Shown here in pieces: positions 12,546 through 25,526 of a stretch of DNA of 64,000 bases. Position 1 is the stretch's first letter. Each line of letters begins with the position of its first letter. Source of the DNA: Parasponia andersonii (Eukaryota > Streptophyta > Magnoliopsida > Rosales > Cannabaceae); contig JXTB01000538.1 of assembly GCA_002914805.1 (NCBI GenBank), positions 167,418 to 231,417 on the forward strand, written 5' to 3'. Both the position numbers and the translations under genes were made by a program. The notes under the pieces are model-generated. The model ran no database searches and was not told the origin of the DNA. It worked only from the letters and a program-made list of their open reading frames with translations.

Positions 12546-12755
12546 ATGAATTACAATCATATCAGTACAGTAATTGTACTGGATTTTGCTAGTGGAATGG
12601 AGTATTTACATAGTTTAGCCCATCAAACCTTCATACAATATGATTCAAATGTTCTAATATTCTTCTATGGGATGACTTCCGTGAAAAAGTTTCAGATTTT
12701 GGATTTCAAACTCACTTCTAATCGTCAAAGGTCATTTGCTAAAGGTCTCTCTAAT
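12546..12755 (+). pseudogene. receptor-like kinase (TMK-type) fragment
   Basis: The frame from 12546 reads VLDFASGMEYLHSLAHQTFI, then QYDSNVL in place of HRDLKPSNIL, then GMTSVKKFQILDFKL in place of DDMRAKVSDFGL. This is the catalytic-loop to DFG segment of a plant receptor kinase and is closest in my memory to TMK-type kinases (GMEYLHSLAHQTFIHRDL). The HRD Asp context and the DFG Gly are altered, the glycine loop and C-lobe are absent, and the frame then runs into low-complexity AT-rich sequence. It is therefore a dead gene fragment. No other kinase piece was found nearby. Confidence 0.75.
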
Positions 12756-12859
12756 TTTACCTTAGTTATACTTTTACTACATTTTATTAAATATTCCTTT
12801 ACGAAATATTATATATTATATAGAGTTTTGAAGATTGTTTTCTATAATTAAAGATTTTC

Positions 12860-13911
12860 AAAAAAAAAAAAAAAGCTTTTCAGCGAAGATTTAATTTAAA
12901 TAATAAACAAATTTTTTTTTTTAATAAATGTAAGACTAAAAGGATGTTTAGAATTTAAGAGGTCTACAGGTGACTCTTTTGTGCACCTAAAAGTTTTATT
13001 AGTCGCGTTTTATTTAAATCATAGAAAAAAATGTTTTGCTTAAGAAGTTTATCTTAATTTCTTAATATGTCATTTTGAGTAAATAGTTAATTATCAGATA
13101 TAAAAAAAATGTCATGAAAAACTAGATAGTTTATAGTCCAAAAAGTGGGGTCATCACAAAATCACCCATTTTAGGCACTTGCGTTCAAATTTGGGCGGGC
13201 GGATACGTTTTAAGAGCCTTGCTACCCTATCCACTTGGGGACCTGGGATGAAATATGGGCTGATACATTTTATTGAACCAAGGACATAGGTCTAAAATAT
13301 GTCCTTAAGCATGGTAATGATGGTGCTATATTAAATGATAACCGATGTTAGAGAAAAATACAAGTAATAAATAATATCCAAAATGGTCTGTTTTATGAGA
13401 CAGTTCGGTGGATTGGTTTTTTCTCTCACTCCCAACCCAACCTCAAGAGTTGTTTAGTTATGCAAAATCTATTAAGTCTTGGATTTAAGTTGGATAGGAC
13501 GTTCGATGGAGACAATCTGGGGTGTTGGAAGGAATTTGGAAACATAGGAGAGATAGCGAGAAAGACTTAAGTGCTTCTCGGATTTGAACCCAAGAGTGAG
13601 AAGTGAGAAGTTAATGGCGACCTCAGATGAGAGGAAATGAAGTTGTGACTGAGAGTGAGAAAGGAAAGGAAGAGAAGGTGTGACTAAGAGACCCTGAGGG
13701 CATATGAGCCAAATTATGGGACATTTTGAGCATATATTTACTTATTTCTCCACGGCCCTGACGGTTTTACTACTGAAACACTTTCTTCTTTTCTTTTCTC
13801 TTCTCTTCTCTTCTCTTCTCTTCCCGCGCAAAACCAACCAAATTCCATATTCCCTTTGTCCTCCAAGTCTAAAGCCCTTTTAGGGTTTCATCTGCTCTTC
13901 CTCTTCCATCA
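12860..13911 (+). other. intergenic region and NUP214 upstream sequence
   Basis: AT-rich up to about 13130, then more mixed sequence. A (TTCTC)n pyrimidine tract at about 13783-13823 lies directly upstream of the NUP214 start and is probably in its promoter or 5' UTR. No TATA box stands out. Nothing else recognised. Confidence 0.5.
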
Positions 13912-16091
13912 ATGGCACTGGCGTTGTCCTCAGAGATACAACTAGTAGTAGAAGAGGAAATGGAAGGAGACCAAGTCCTCACCAATGATTACTTCTTCGA
14001 CAGAATCGGAGACCCCGTCCCTGTCAACCCCCCTCCCTTCAATTTCGACCCTCAATCCCTTCCTTCCCACCCTCTCGCCGTCTCCAAGCGCCATGGCCTC
14101 ATCTTTCTCGCCCTTCCTTCTGGTTTGTATCTCTCTCTCTCTCTCTCAATACACAATCAATCATTCAATTTCTTTCTCGATTTTGCTGCTTTAAATATTT
14201 TTTTAGGGTTTTGCATTGCGAGGACCAAGGATGTCATAGCTCTCGCACTTGAAATTAAGGAGAAGGCCTCTTCTTCTTCTTCTTCTTCTTCTTCCTATTC
14301 GATACAGCAATCGTGCGTTGTGAATGTTCCGCTTGGAGAGGTTCGTATTCTTGCGCTTTCTCACGATGACTCCACTCTCTTGGCTTCACTTGGTGCGCAT
14401 ATTCATTTCTTCTCCCTCGACTCGCTTCTTGCTGATATGGTGAGCAATTGTTTAGATATGGAAGCTGCTGTTGTTATCTTATACATTTTGATTTTGATTT
14501 TGATTTTATTCTCTGTGTGTGTTTATCAGTATTGGTTGTTGTTGTTGTTGTTGCTTCTTTGCAGGAACCGAAGAAGCCGTATTTCTCGTGCTCACTCGAC
14601 GATGAGTCGAGCTACGTCAAGGACTTTCTGTGGCGAAAAAAATCGGAGAATTCTTATTTGCTCCTTTCGAATACTGGGAAGCTGTATCGAGGAACTGTTG
14701 ATGGCCCTTTTAAACATGTCATGGACGATGTCGATGCTGGTAAACTAAGTTATCTATGTATTTTCTTACAACAAACTCAAATATTTGTGATCATACATCG
14801 AAATTATGTAATGCTAGTTCTTTGTTGTTATGTTTGCTTTTAGTTGAGTGGAGTGCAAAAGGAAGTTATATTGCCTTGGCAAAAAAGGATATTCTTATCT
14901 TTCTCTCATCTAAGTTTAAGGAAAGATCACGGATGGTACTTCCATTCAAGTCTTGGATTGGTGACTCCGACGAGAACTGCATTGTGAAAGGTATATATAT
15001 CAAAGAATTCATGTAAATGCTGATATTGAACTTCTGAATATGACAATAATGGGATGGGGAATCTAACTCTTAGAATTCACCGATGACTTTTGGTTCTTGA
15101 CAAAGTTTCATTCCTTTTGTCTGGGTGCTTTCCGCAATGAGATTCATTCTTGACATGTTGCGAATTGAAAAGTAGTTATTGTTGATAAAGAATAGGTATT
15201 ACTCATGAGAAACGATCGTTGTGTTTTAATGCATCTTTCAATAGATTCTGTATGGCTGTTGCATATTGGAATACTTTGAGAATATTAAGGATATTGGTTA
15301 CAGGCTTAAGAATATGTATCTGGAGGATAATATATATGAAAAGTGTGGATTTGCACTAAAATTGTAGTTGGTTGTTGTATTTCTTCCTTCGTTGATGTAT
15401 AGAATATGGACATATGGACATTATATTGTTTCCAAGATATATAGAGGAAGGAGACTCTGTCACTGAAATATTTCTTTAATCATCAGTGGATTCTATTAGG
15501 TGGGTTCGTCCAGATAGCATCATTTTAGGATGCTTTCAACTGACTCAAGATGGGGGAGAAGAAAATTACCTTGTACAGGTTATTAGAAGCAAAGAAGGCA
15601 AAATTTCTGATGTAAGTAAATTCTAGCAATTCTAAGTTTATGTCGGTAAAGGAAGCATGTGAATGAGTGCTAAATTTGGCCTAGACTATATCATGGTCAC
15701 GTGCTCATCCACTGTGTAATGATGGACATTTTTTTGAAGGTCAACATAACTTTGGCTTGAAAGAACTTTGGGGGATCAAACTCCCTGGAGAATTTCTTTA
15801 CATATATTTTTGTTTGTTTCTTTGGGGAACTGCATGTATTTTGTCCATTGCCAACAAAGTGTATCTTGTTATCATGTTGATTTTCATTTTGTGGAACTTT
15901 TCTTGCAGGCTTCTAGCAATTTAGCTGCCATATCTTTTTATGACTTATTTTCAAGTGTCATTGATGACATCCTGCCATCTGGAAGTGGACCGTATCTATT
16001 ATTGAGCTATTTGGACCAGTGGTATGTGCTTTTCATTCAAATCTCTGAAGTACTTGTACCTTTGGAACCCATAAATATTCAAGTGATGTAT

Positions 16092-16139
<48 letters not shown>

Positions 16140-19100
16140 TTCTTCCTGTTGTTAGTTGGTCGGTATGGGAATTGGGAGATGGACATGAGCAAATAGTGAA
16201 TTATCTGCTGCAAGATTGGAAATTGCATTCTTCTTTAACTTGTTTCTGGGAGTTTGTCAGAGCTTAAGTTTTTGATAGGCTATTTTTTCTAGCTCTTAAA
16301 GTTGTAAATTACACTCTCTATTATACTGTTTGTTTTTAGGTGGATGCCGTGCTTGACTGCTTGTTTAAACATTTTTATGCTTCTCCTTTTATCTATCAGT
16401 TTCTACCAGTTATCGGTTTGATCTTATTCCCTGTTCTCAAATCTGATACTCTCTCGTTTACATGCTCTTTAATATTGTTTTAAAGTATGTCATGTGAACC
16501 TGATTAGTCACGGCAAATACTTGGTCATCATTGGGATTATTATTATCAGCCTGATAGAATTAATTTTTTGGTTCATTGTGTTCGCTTTGAGAAAGGAATT
16601 TGAAGATATGCCCTTCTTTTTGTTGTATTTTAGTTGGAAAGTGCTTGTAATTTCTTTCTGTACTCTGGTTTCCCCCGTCCTTCNTAAGTATTAGATCAGT
16701 GGGTATTAAGTTTGTTTAGTGACACTGGGGAGCAAAATGAAAACTGAGTGAAAGTTTGAGGGTAAAACGGAAGAAATTGCTCATTGTTCTTTTGAACACA
16801 TCATCAGATTTAGCTAAATGTGTGTAGTCTTCTTACTTCGGATGAATAGTCTCTATATTGCTTTATTTTTATATATTTGAGATGAATATTTCATAAAATG
16901 GTTATAGCTGATTACTGTCCTTGTTCCTTTTATCTTCAAAATGTGATCACAGGGAACTTGCAATAGCTGCTAACAAGAAGAATACGGATCAACATGTAGT
17001 GTATCTTGGTTGGTCACTAGGAGAGGAAAAGAATGAAGTTGCTGGTGTTGATATCCAACGAGATAACTGGCTACCGAAGATTGGGCTTCAAGGTGATAAA
17101 CTTTATAGTACAAACTAGCTATAACTGGAAGGATCTATTTAACTGTTCTGTTCAATTTTCTTGTCACTGGGGACTTAAATGCTAAATTGTACAGATGCTT
17201 GTTACTTTTTAACCGCACGAGAGAGAGAGTTTGACTTGTCCTAAGTGCCTTTTTTCATGTTGTGTTCTGTTTTATTCTAATGGTGCTGGATAGATATTAA
17301 AGTTTTCTAGTCCATCAGTTTAAGTGCCTTTTTTCATGTTGTGTTTTTTTTTTTAAAATTCTCAATGGTGCTGGATAGAGAGCTTGACTAGTCCATCAGT
17401 TTAAGTGCCTTTTTTCATGTTGTATTCTGTTTTATTCCAATGGCTTGACTAGTCCTAAGTGCCTTTTTTCATGTTATGTTCTGTTTTATTCTAATGGTGC
17501 TGGATAGATATTAAAATTCTCTAGTCCATCAGTTTATGTGCCTTTTTTCATGTTGTATTCTGTTCTATTCTCAGTGGTGCTGGATAGAGAGCTTGACCAG
17601 TCCATCAGTTTAAGTGCCTTTTTTCATGTTGTGTTCTGTTTTATTCTAATGGTGCTGGATAGATATTAAAGTTCTCTGGTCCATCAGTTTAAGTGCCTTT
17701 TTTCATGTTGTATTCTGTTTTATTCTCAATGGTGCTAGATAGATGTTAAAGTTCTTTCTTGTCGTGTTTATTTGTGCTTATTTACAACTTTGTCTCAGAA
17801 AACAATGATGATAATTTCATGCTATGGAAAACTTAGTTCAAGTTGGAGTTGGGGAACAGAGAGAGCTTTTGCCTTATTGCATTCTTCTGTCACAGAGAGG
17901 AGAGAGAGCAGCCTTGTTTTTGTAGCGTTCTGAATCGTTTTGCTTAATTGATATTTGCTTTATGCTCATCAGTGAACTATTTTTCAGAAAACGATGATGA
18001 TAATTTGATCCTGGGACTTTGTACGGATAAAGTTTCATGCTACGGAAAAGTTAAAGTTCAACTTGGAGTCGAGGAACAGAGAGAACTGTCGCCTTATTGT
18101 GTTCTTCTGTGTCTTACTCTAGAGGGAAAACTTATTATGTTCCAAGTTGCTAGGTAATTTCTGTGGTTTTTTTCCGTTCTCTTACCATGTGGTCGACGAT
18201 TGATTCCTAGTCAGTACCCAAGTTGGTTATTTTTTGCGCCCGCATTATGGTATGTTAGATGATGATTTCAATTTTTCTACAGTACTGCAGTTCAACATGA
18301 GGTTGCCCTTTCTGATGAAGAAGAGGATGCTAGTTTAGCAGTACCTGTAGAGGTGGAAGCAGCAAATACTTCTCCTGGAGTGGAAAATGAAAAATTAGGA
18401 CAGCTTCCTGTGAATCTTCAGTTGCAGGATGTGAAGAAAAAGGAACTTGACGAAGAAAAAAATAGTGAGGTTCTCATCAAAACTAAACTGAAGCCTCCTG
18501 CTGTTAGTGAGTCATCAGTCTCTGTTGCTGCTAATGAAATATCCCATGAAGACATTGATATCAACAAACAAGACGTGCAGTCCTCTTCGGAAGTTAATAT
18601 GACACAGAAAGTTCCTCTTCCAAAGTTTTGCCAGGAAACAAGCAGTGAACAAATACAGCTATCTGATCGTGAGAGCACAAATCTAGAGCAAACATTTTCT
18701 AAGGGTTTTCTCCCAGAAGGACCTCGTCCTTTGGTGGGCTTCAGTATGACAGGAGCTCAAGCATTTGCAGGGTTTGGATCTGGTGCTACTCAAACATCTG
18801 CAGTGTTTGGATCTGCTGCCACTCAAACATTTTCTAGGTTTGGATCAGGTGCTGCTCAGACATTTGCAAAGTCTGAATTCGGTGCTAGTCAAACATTTGC
18901 AGGGTTTGCATCTGGTGCTTCTCAAACATTTCCAGCATCTGGGTCTGGTGCTACTCAAACATCTGCAGGGTCCGGATCTGGTGCTACTCAAACATTTGGA
19001 GGGTTGGGATCTGGTGCTTTTTCATTTTCTGAAAAAACACCAGCTGATTCTGCTGGCCAGTTAAATCGTAGGAGTCTACATACGAGTGTTGAGATGGGTA

Positions 19101-22100
19101 AGCTTTTACCTGTAAATGGCGGATTAACTGGTTCTCCGAGTACGTCATCTCAATCATTGTCAAGCATAACTCCCAAGGTTCCCAATGTGGATTCTTCCCT
19201 CGTAACTTCAGATTATATTCAAGGTGACAGTTCTGAAAATGCTGGTCTTAATGGTAAAACTATTGCAGCAAACCTTGCTAGAAAACATCTGCATTTGAAG
19301 GAGACTGTTGGTACCTCTAGTCCGCATAATTTTTCTGGTAGGCTGGTCCAGAGTTGGGAACAGAGACCTTTAGCAAACTCGGTTAATATCGAGTCATTAC
19401 CTTCCATTCGTAGCTCACAGGTCTTGTCACAGGAAAATGTTATACTTGTGGACTCAGCCCACCACAAGCAGGATCCATCCAAGGAGAACTACAGAACTCT
19501 ACCCCAATCTGGGATGCTGAATTCTGAACCAAATTTATCGAAACAATTCGGCAATGTAATGAACGTGTCTTCTGATCTTTTTTCTTTTACCTGTTTCCTG
19601 GAAATGAGTTGGTGTTATCTTGCCTGCTTTCTTTCTTTTCCTTGCTTAGTATGCTTGTATCTAGTAAACTAAACTTGCTGGTATTTGTCTGAAATACTTT
19701 TCATGAGGTTCCGTTTCTTTCTTTCTTTTATTTAATTGTTTTTAGTAAATGATAACAAAGCAAATGTGGAAAACCGGCCATGTTGGGTAGGTTTTATTAG
19801 CTTTAAAGATATTATCAGTTGCTTTCAGCTGAGAGAAAAAATTGCTAGTTTATTCTCGTCCAAATCTGATATCTCCAGAAAACAGCTAATCAGATTTTTT
19901 GGCTTTTGAAGAACTGTTATAGTCATCTGCAAATTATTTTTCGTTCATCTTTTCGCTAAATCAAGATCAGTCATCATTTTTCCTTTCACTTTTTTTGTTT
20001 TTTTGGCTATATACATGTTCTTTGTTCTGTAGGGTAAACTTATGTTGTCTTTTTTTTTTTTTTTTCCCCTGTGTATTTTACCTTTTCCATCCAGATCAAA
20101 GATATGACCAAAGAGTTAGATAGGCTTCTACAATCTATAGAGCAACCAGGTGGTTTCAGGGATGCCTGTACAGTTTCACAGAAAAGTTCAGTTGAAGAGC
20201 TGGAGCAAGGAATAGAGACTTTATCTGACAAATGTCGCAAGTGGAAGGTGATGCCTTTGCTAAATTCTAGGCTTGCTGTTATTTGCCACAATAAATTCAT
20301 GTTGTGTAGATTGACTTTGAGTTGTTGCTGTTGGTTGTTGAGGTCTCACAAACTTGATTCTTATTTATGAATTAAAACTGGGTTCTTGAGTCTTGTCTTT
20401 CAAGACATAAGAAATGAAATAGATTGAAATGGCCTAAGAAGGATCAAATACATTTATAATGATGTGCAAGTGGAAAAGGTAATTCTAGGAAAATAACTCT
20501 GGCAAACCTACAGGTTTTTGATAGGAGATGCTTTAAGAAAAAGGTCATATGAGATCGTACAATATCAAGTTTTCCTGTGATGTTTTGTCAGTGGATTTGA
20601 GAAGGGAAAAAAAATAAGTATTTTATTGCAACGTTAGGTCAATGCTATGGTCCAATATCTCTCTTTTGGGTATTGTGAAATGTTGGTCCTTTCCTCCTAC
20701 AAATTGATCAATGTGCTATGTTTCTCTCTCTGGGCAAAGCGTTGAGTTAGTTTTATAGCTTGATTATTTCTTTTGAAGAAACTTGCTGTCTTTCTTTCCT
20801 TTTTAGTATTCATATGTAAGTTGCTTTGGCTTTGCAGAACATTATGGATGAACGACTTGAAGAGGTGCAAAATCTTCTTGATAAGACAGTACAAGGTACT
20901 TATCTATCTGCGAATGTAACATGGTGTAAACTGTGCCCTTGTTCATCTTCTGTGGTTACAAATCCCATTTAATGAATATTGGGATCATAAATATTTCTAG
21001 AAAAAGGAGCATATGAGGAACAGACTGTAGATAACCGAAACCACAGAAGGAAACTAAACTCAAACGTTGTTGTTTGTTGCCAGAATCTAGATGAAAAGGT
21101 TGGAATTTAAAAAATCGACTGTCTATTAAAATGGAAATACAAGTAAATGAAAGTTTATTAACCGAAACGGAGCACATAAGGAACAGACTGGAGATGACCA
21201 AAACCACGGGAGAAAAATAAACTCTAATGTTATTTGATTACTGCCAGAATGATCTATATGAAGAGGTTGGAATTCCATAGTTAAAAAATGTCAGACTTCT
21301 TGGAATATTATATTTGTGATGCCCTTATAAGAAATTCAGTATTTATTTTGAAGTGCTTGTAGTAGTAGACATACTTCTCATTACATAAGATGAGGAAAGA
21401 CAATTTTTAATTCTACAGAGATATATGTGTGTATATATATTCCATTTACTTTCAAGTGCTTGTAGTCATAAACGTAGTTACTATCACATGAGGAAAGACC
21501 CTTTTTGACTTTATTGCACTTGGTAAATGTAGTCGTTCCCTTTGGAATCTTTAAATTATGTTCACTTCGTGCTAAACTAGACAAGTGATTGTTCAACTGG
21601 TTTAGTGTTGGCAAGGAAGGTATATATGGAGGGCATTGTCAAACAAGCTTCTGATAACCAATATTGGGATATTTGGAATCGTCAGAAATTGAGTTCTGAA
21701 CTTGAGCTGAAGCGGCGCCATATACTAAAATTGAATGAGGTATTTACCAGCTGTGACTGGCAATTGATTAATTGAGCCTGATATTTGACAATTTAATTCC
21801 TTTTTTTTCCCCTCTTATGGTGCTTGTGTTTCAGAATTTGACTAATCAGTTGATTGAATTGGAAAAGCATTTCAATAGCATTGAACTAAATAAATTTGGG
21901 GAAAATTGTGGAGTTAATGCTGGTAAGAAATCCACTCAGAGCAGATTTGGACCTTCAAGGTATGTTAGTTGTACTACTTCAAGTATATACGATGAGGATA
22001 GAGGGATGGATATGTTATTCCTTTGAATGTCTCCATGTTGCTTAAGTACAGTTTTCTTAGTGATGTATTGTGGTATAGTTTACATTTGGGATACAATAGC

Positions 22101-25100
22101 CACCATATTTTTGTAATTCAACTCACTGAGGTGAAACTAGGTGGCATTTTTCATATTCTTGAGGTTATCTCTTTGCAGGCAGGTTCAATCCTACCATAGT
22201 TTACATAACACAATGAGCTCACAGTTAGCTGCTGCTGAGAAACTTTCTGAGTGTCTTTCAAAACAAATGGCAACTCTAAATATAGATTCACCTTCTTCAA
22301 AGCAGAAGAATGTCAAAAAGGAGTTGTTTGAGACCATAGGGATTCCTTATGATGCGTCCTTCAGTTCTCCGAATGTTGCAAAAGCAAGTGGTACCCGTCT
22401 AAATAGTAAAGTTTTACTTTCTGGTTATACTGCTGCTAAAGACAAGTCCAAGGGAAAATCGAGTGTCCTGAAGAGTTATGAACAGGAGACTGCAAGGAGG
22501 AGGAGAGACTCACTGGACCAGGTACTGTTTCTGTAGAATGTTTCTGTATTGTTTTGTTTTTCAAATAGATTTATGAGCTTCCTTCATGAACATATGTGCT
22601 GAAAGAGGATATATGGTTAGTTTCTGGACACAACTTAGCAATCATCTCAGTTTTGAGGTTGTATCTACCCTAATATTTTAGTAAATTGTCAATAATTTGA
22701 TTTAGTAAATTGTCAATAATTTGATGTCTCCAAATCTATGATCTTAGTCATTATCTGGACACCTGTTACCCTGAATGGTTCACAGCAGTGAGGGGTGAGA
22801 GTCTCCTTTGGGTATAACTCCAATCTTTATTCAGGACCTGATAAGATTTAGCAGCTTTAAAACAAGTTCGAGAAATTATTTGCTTATGCTAATTTGTACA
22901 TTTTTTTGCCCCTCTTATAATGATTAGAGTTGGGCTAGTTATGAGCCTCCAAAAGCTACCGTAAAGAGACTGCTTTTGAAAGAAAGCCATGAGCCAAGTG
23001 TATCTAGGGGTAAGCAAATATTTAGTTCTCACATGTTGGAGAGATCAGCAGTAGCTCACTCGAGGGATCATATGACCTCTTCAACTTTTCCTTTATCTGA
23101 AAACAGAGGTAAGCCATGAGAAAGTGCAAACCATAAGAAAGTTATTTTATTACATTCTTTGAATAATATTAAATTCTCTTACCTACAAAGGTTGGCTTAT
23201 TATTGCTCTTCCATGAAACCATGTGGTATTCTAGGTGAACCTGTGAAACAGTCTGATGCAAACCAAGAAACTCCATTCATAAGTGAGTGTCCACAACCGT
23301 TAAAATTTGCAGGGCTGAAGTCTCCTACATTGCAAAGAAACCATATTTCATCAGCATCCCAATTGGTTTCTGTAGCAGGCCAAAATTTTATGAGGGATAC
23401 TGCTAATACAACTGCTGAAAAACTAAGAAGTGGCATAAATATAATTGAGAAGTCTGATGCAGTTTCAGTGGAGAATAAGTCGTTCCTGCGACCTGATACC
23501 GACCTTCGTCCAAAACCATCACTGCCTACAATGTTTCCCACTCAGCCACCACCGCTTATAAAGAAAACTAGCGAAGAATTTAATTCTAGTAAAGAGACAG
23601 CATCTAGTTCGATGGTAGACAGTGCAAAGAATAGGCCTGTAGCAATGAGTTTGTTTTCTGACTCCAAGGGGAAGCATGATTCTCCATTCTTCCATACATC
23701 ATTTCCTACAGGCAATGAACAGCCCAGAAAAGTAGTACAGCCTGATTCTGCATTGGGCAAGAGTCAACCTGGTGAAAAGATTGTATCCCCTCCGACATTC
23801 TCAATATCACTTTCAGCTCCTTCGTCTCCCTTGTCCACAACTTCTTCAGCTCCTCCATCTTCATTATCTTGTACATCTTCAATTGATCAAACTGCACCAT
23901 TTGCTCTAGGAAAATCTTTGACTACTTCTAACACCAAAGCAGATGCAAATCAAGCTATCTCAACATCCTCATCATTAGCTTTTCCTTCTCCAGTTCTGCC
24001 TTCTGGTTCTTTTGAGGCTCCTAAACGACTAGCACCCCAATCATCCATGTCACCAACCATATCAACATCCTCATCATTGCCTTTTCCTTTGCCCGTTCTG
24101 CCTTCTGGTTCCTTTGAGGTTCGTAAACCACAAGCACCCCCACCTTCCATGCCACCAATCATATCCTTGGCTTCAGAATCTCCTAAGACAGAACTTCAAG
24201 GTTCGTCTGAATCAGATGCTGACACTGCTAGGCAAGCTCCAGCTGTCCAGATTGGGTCATCCAAAGGTGAACCTGACATGAAGCCTAAACCTTCAGTGTC
24301 AACTACACCTGTAATTAAAACTGCCACAGAGCCTCAACTTTCAAAATCAGATATTGACATTGCTAACCAAGCACCAGCCACCCTGCCTGGTCCTTCCAGA
24401 GGTGAATTTGTTATGAAGATTACACCTTCAGCATCAACCACCCCAAAAATTGAAACTACAACTGCAAGCCAACCAATTTTCAGTAACACTGCTAGTCCTG
24501 TACCTAATATGCCAGAACAGCCATCTTCTATACTTGCTCTCTTCCCAGCACAACTTCCAACTTCTGGGGGCGTCAGTGGTGGAAAAACTGAAATTGTAGA
24601 TGTTTTGAACACTAATGATAACGAAGATGACATGGATGAGGAAGCCCCAGAGTCGAGCAATGCCACTGAGCTTAGTTTGGGAAGCCTTGGTGGGTTTGGG
24701 CTTGGCTCTGCCCCTAATCCCACTGCTCCTAAACCTAATCCCTTTGGTGTTTCATTTGGTAATTCAGCAAGAAATGTGGCAACTTCTCCTTTCACCATGA
24801 GTGTTCCTAGTGGAGAGCTGTTTCGGCCTGCATCATTTAGCTTCCAATCTCCACAGCCTTCTCAAACATCTCAGCCTGCAAACTCAGGTGCATTCTCTGG
24901 TGGATTTGGCACTGGAACAACTGCTCAGGCTCCGACGAGTGGGTTTGGCCAGCCATCCCAGATCGGACAAGGGCAGCAAGCATTGGGGTCAGTTCTTGGT
25001 TCTTTTGGACAGTCAAGACAGCTTGGTGCTGGTTTACCAGGTACTGGTTTTGGATCGCCCAGTGGTTTTGGTGGTGGATTTGCTGCTGCTAGTTCCTCTA

Positions 25101-25526
25101 GTGCCTTCTCAAGTGCTGTTACTGGTGGAGGGTTTGCTAATATTTCTGCCACTGCTGGCGGGTTTGCCACTTTGGCCTCAAGTGGTAGTGGATTTTCTAG
25201 TTTGGCTTCAGGTTCTGGTGGGTTTGGTGGTGCAGCTTCAGGAGGTGGCAGATTTGGTGCTGCGGCTTCACCTGGTGTTGGTTTTGGAGGAGCTGCTTCA
25301 AGTGGTGGGTTTTGTATACCAGTTTGATAAATTGTATATTTTGTTTTTGTAGACATTGTTTTGTTATCTTTACTGATTTTAGCTGATGTTCTATGCTGAA
25401 AACATGTTAGGTGGTGGATTTGGGGCTTTCGGCAATCAACAAGGAGCTGGTGGTTTTTCTGCTTTTGGTAGCAATGTAGCAGCAAGTGGAAAACCTCCCG
25501 AGCTATTCACACAAATGAGAAAATAA
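13912..25526 (+). CDS. NUP214: nuclear pore complex protein NUP214 (LNO1-type)
   Basis: Seventeen exons: 13912-14122, 14207-14439, 14565-14739, 14844-14990, 15487-15611, 15909-16021, 16953-17092, 17988-18153, 18283-19555, 20095-20247, 20838-20895, 21606-21739, 21835-21959, 22179-22521, 22928-23108, 23235-25304 and 25411-25526. All use GT-AG and join in frame to 1920 residues, close to the roughly 1800 I recall for Arabidopsis. The N-terminus (exons 1-8) is the predicted beta-propeller ([15 protein letters not shown], ...[14 protein letters not shown]). Exon 9 carries a short FG-like repeat block, exons 10-14 a coiled coil ([24 protein letters not shown]), and exons 16-17 a Ser/Thr/Pro-rich region and a C-terminal Gly-Phe-rich FG domain. 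In the family this protein sits on the cytoplasmic side of the pore and helps mRNA export with the DEAD-box helicase LOS4/DBP5 and GLE1. The exact 3' end of exon 16 has alternatives (GT at 25305 chosen because it preserves GGGFG). An N lies in intron 6 (16684). Confidence 0.93.
17242..17757 (+). repeat. minisatellite in NUP214 intron 7
   Basis: Seven units begin with AAGTGCCTTTTTTCATGTT or a close variant, near 17242, 17321, 17402, 17455, 17535, 17611 and 17690. The period is about 79 bp, with one truncated 53-bp unit. Most units contain GGTGCTGGATAGA and end TCCATCAGTTT. The array lies wholly inside intron 7. Confidence 0.9.
17792..17900 (+). pseudogene. decayed copy of NUP214 exon 8 inside intron 7
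   Basis: The sequence TCAGAAAACAATGATGATAATTT followed by a GTTCAAGTTGGAGTTGGGGAACAGAGAGA-like run closely matches exon 8 (17985-18115), including the acceptor AG. About 30 bases present in exon 8 (the part encoding ILGLCTDK) are missing and the frame is lost. It is a relic of an internal duplication about 190 bp upstream of the real exon. Confidence 0.85.
18738..19025 (+). repeat. 33-bp / 11-residue tandem repeat in NUP214 exon 9
   Basis: About eight in-frame units of the type [11 protein letters not shown] (11 residues, 33 bp) encode a short FG-like block between the propeller and the coiled coil. Units differ at one to five positions. The Phe at unit start is often replaced (SGSG, LGSG), so only some units keep a true FG dipeptide. 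Confidence 0.85.

Noticed and set aside
17242-17757. CRISPR-like regular repeats
   Set aside because: Whole units including the spacers are repeated, inside a plant intron; it is a minisatellite.
24334-25485. Long minus-strand frames opposite NUP214 exon 16, one Pro/Ala-rich
   Set aside because: They are shadows of the Gly/Ser-rich FG coding sequence; codon bias of the real gene creates them.
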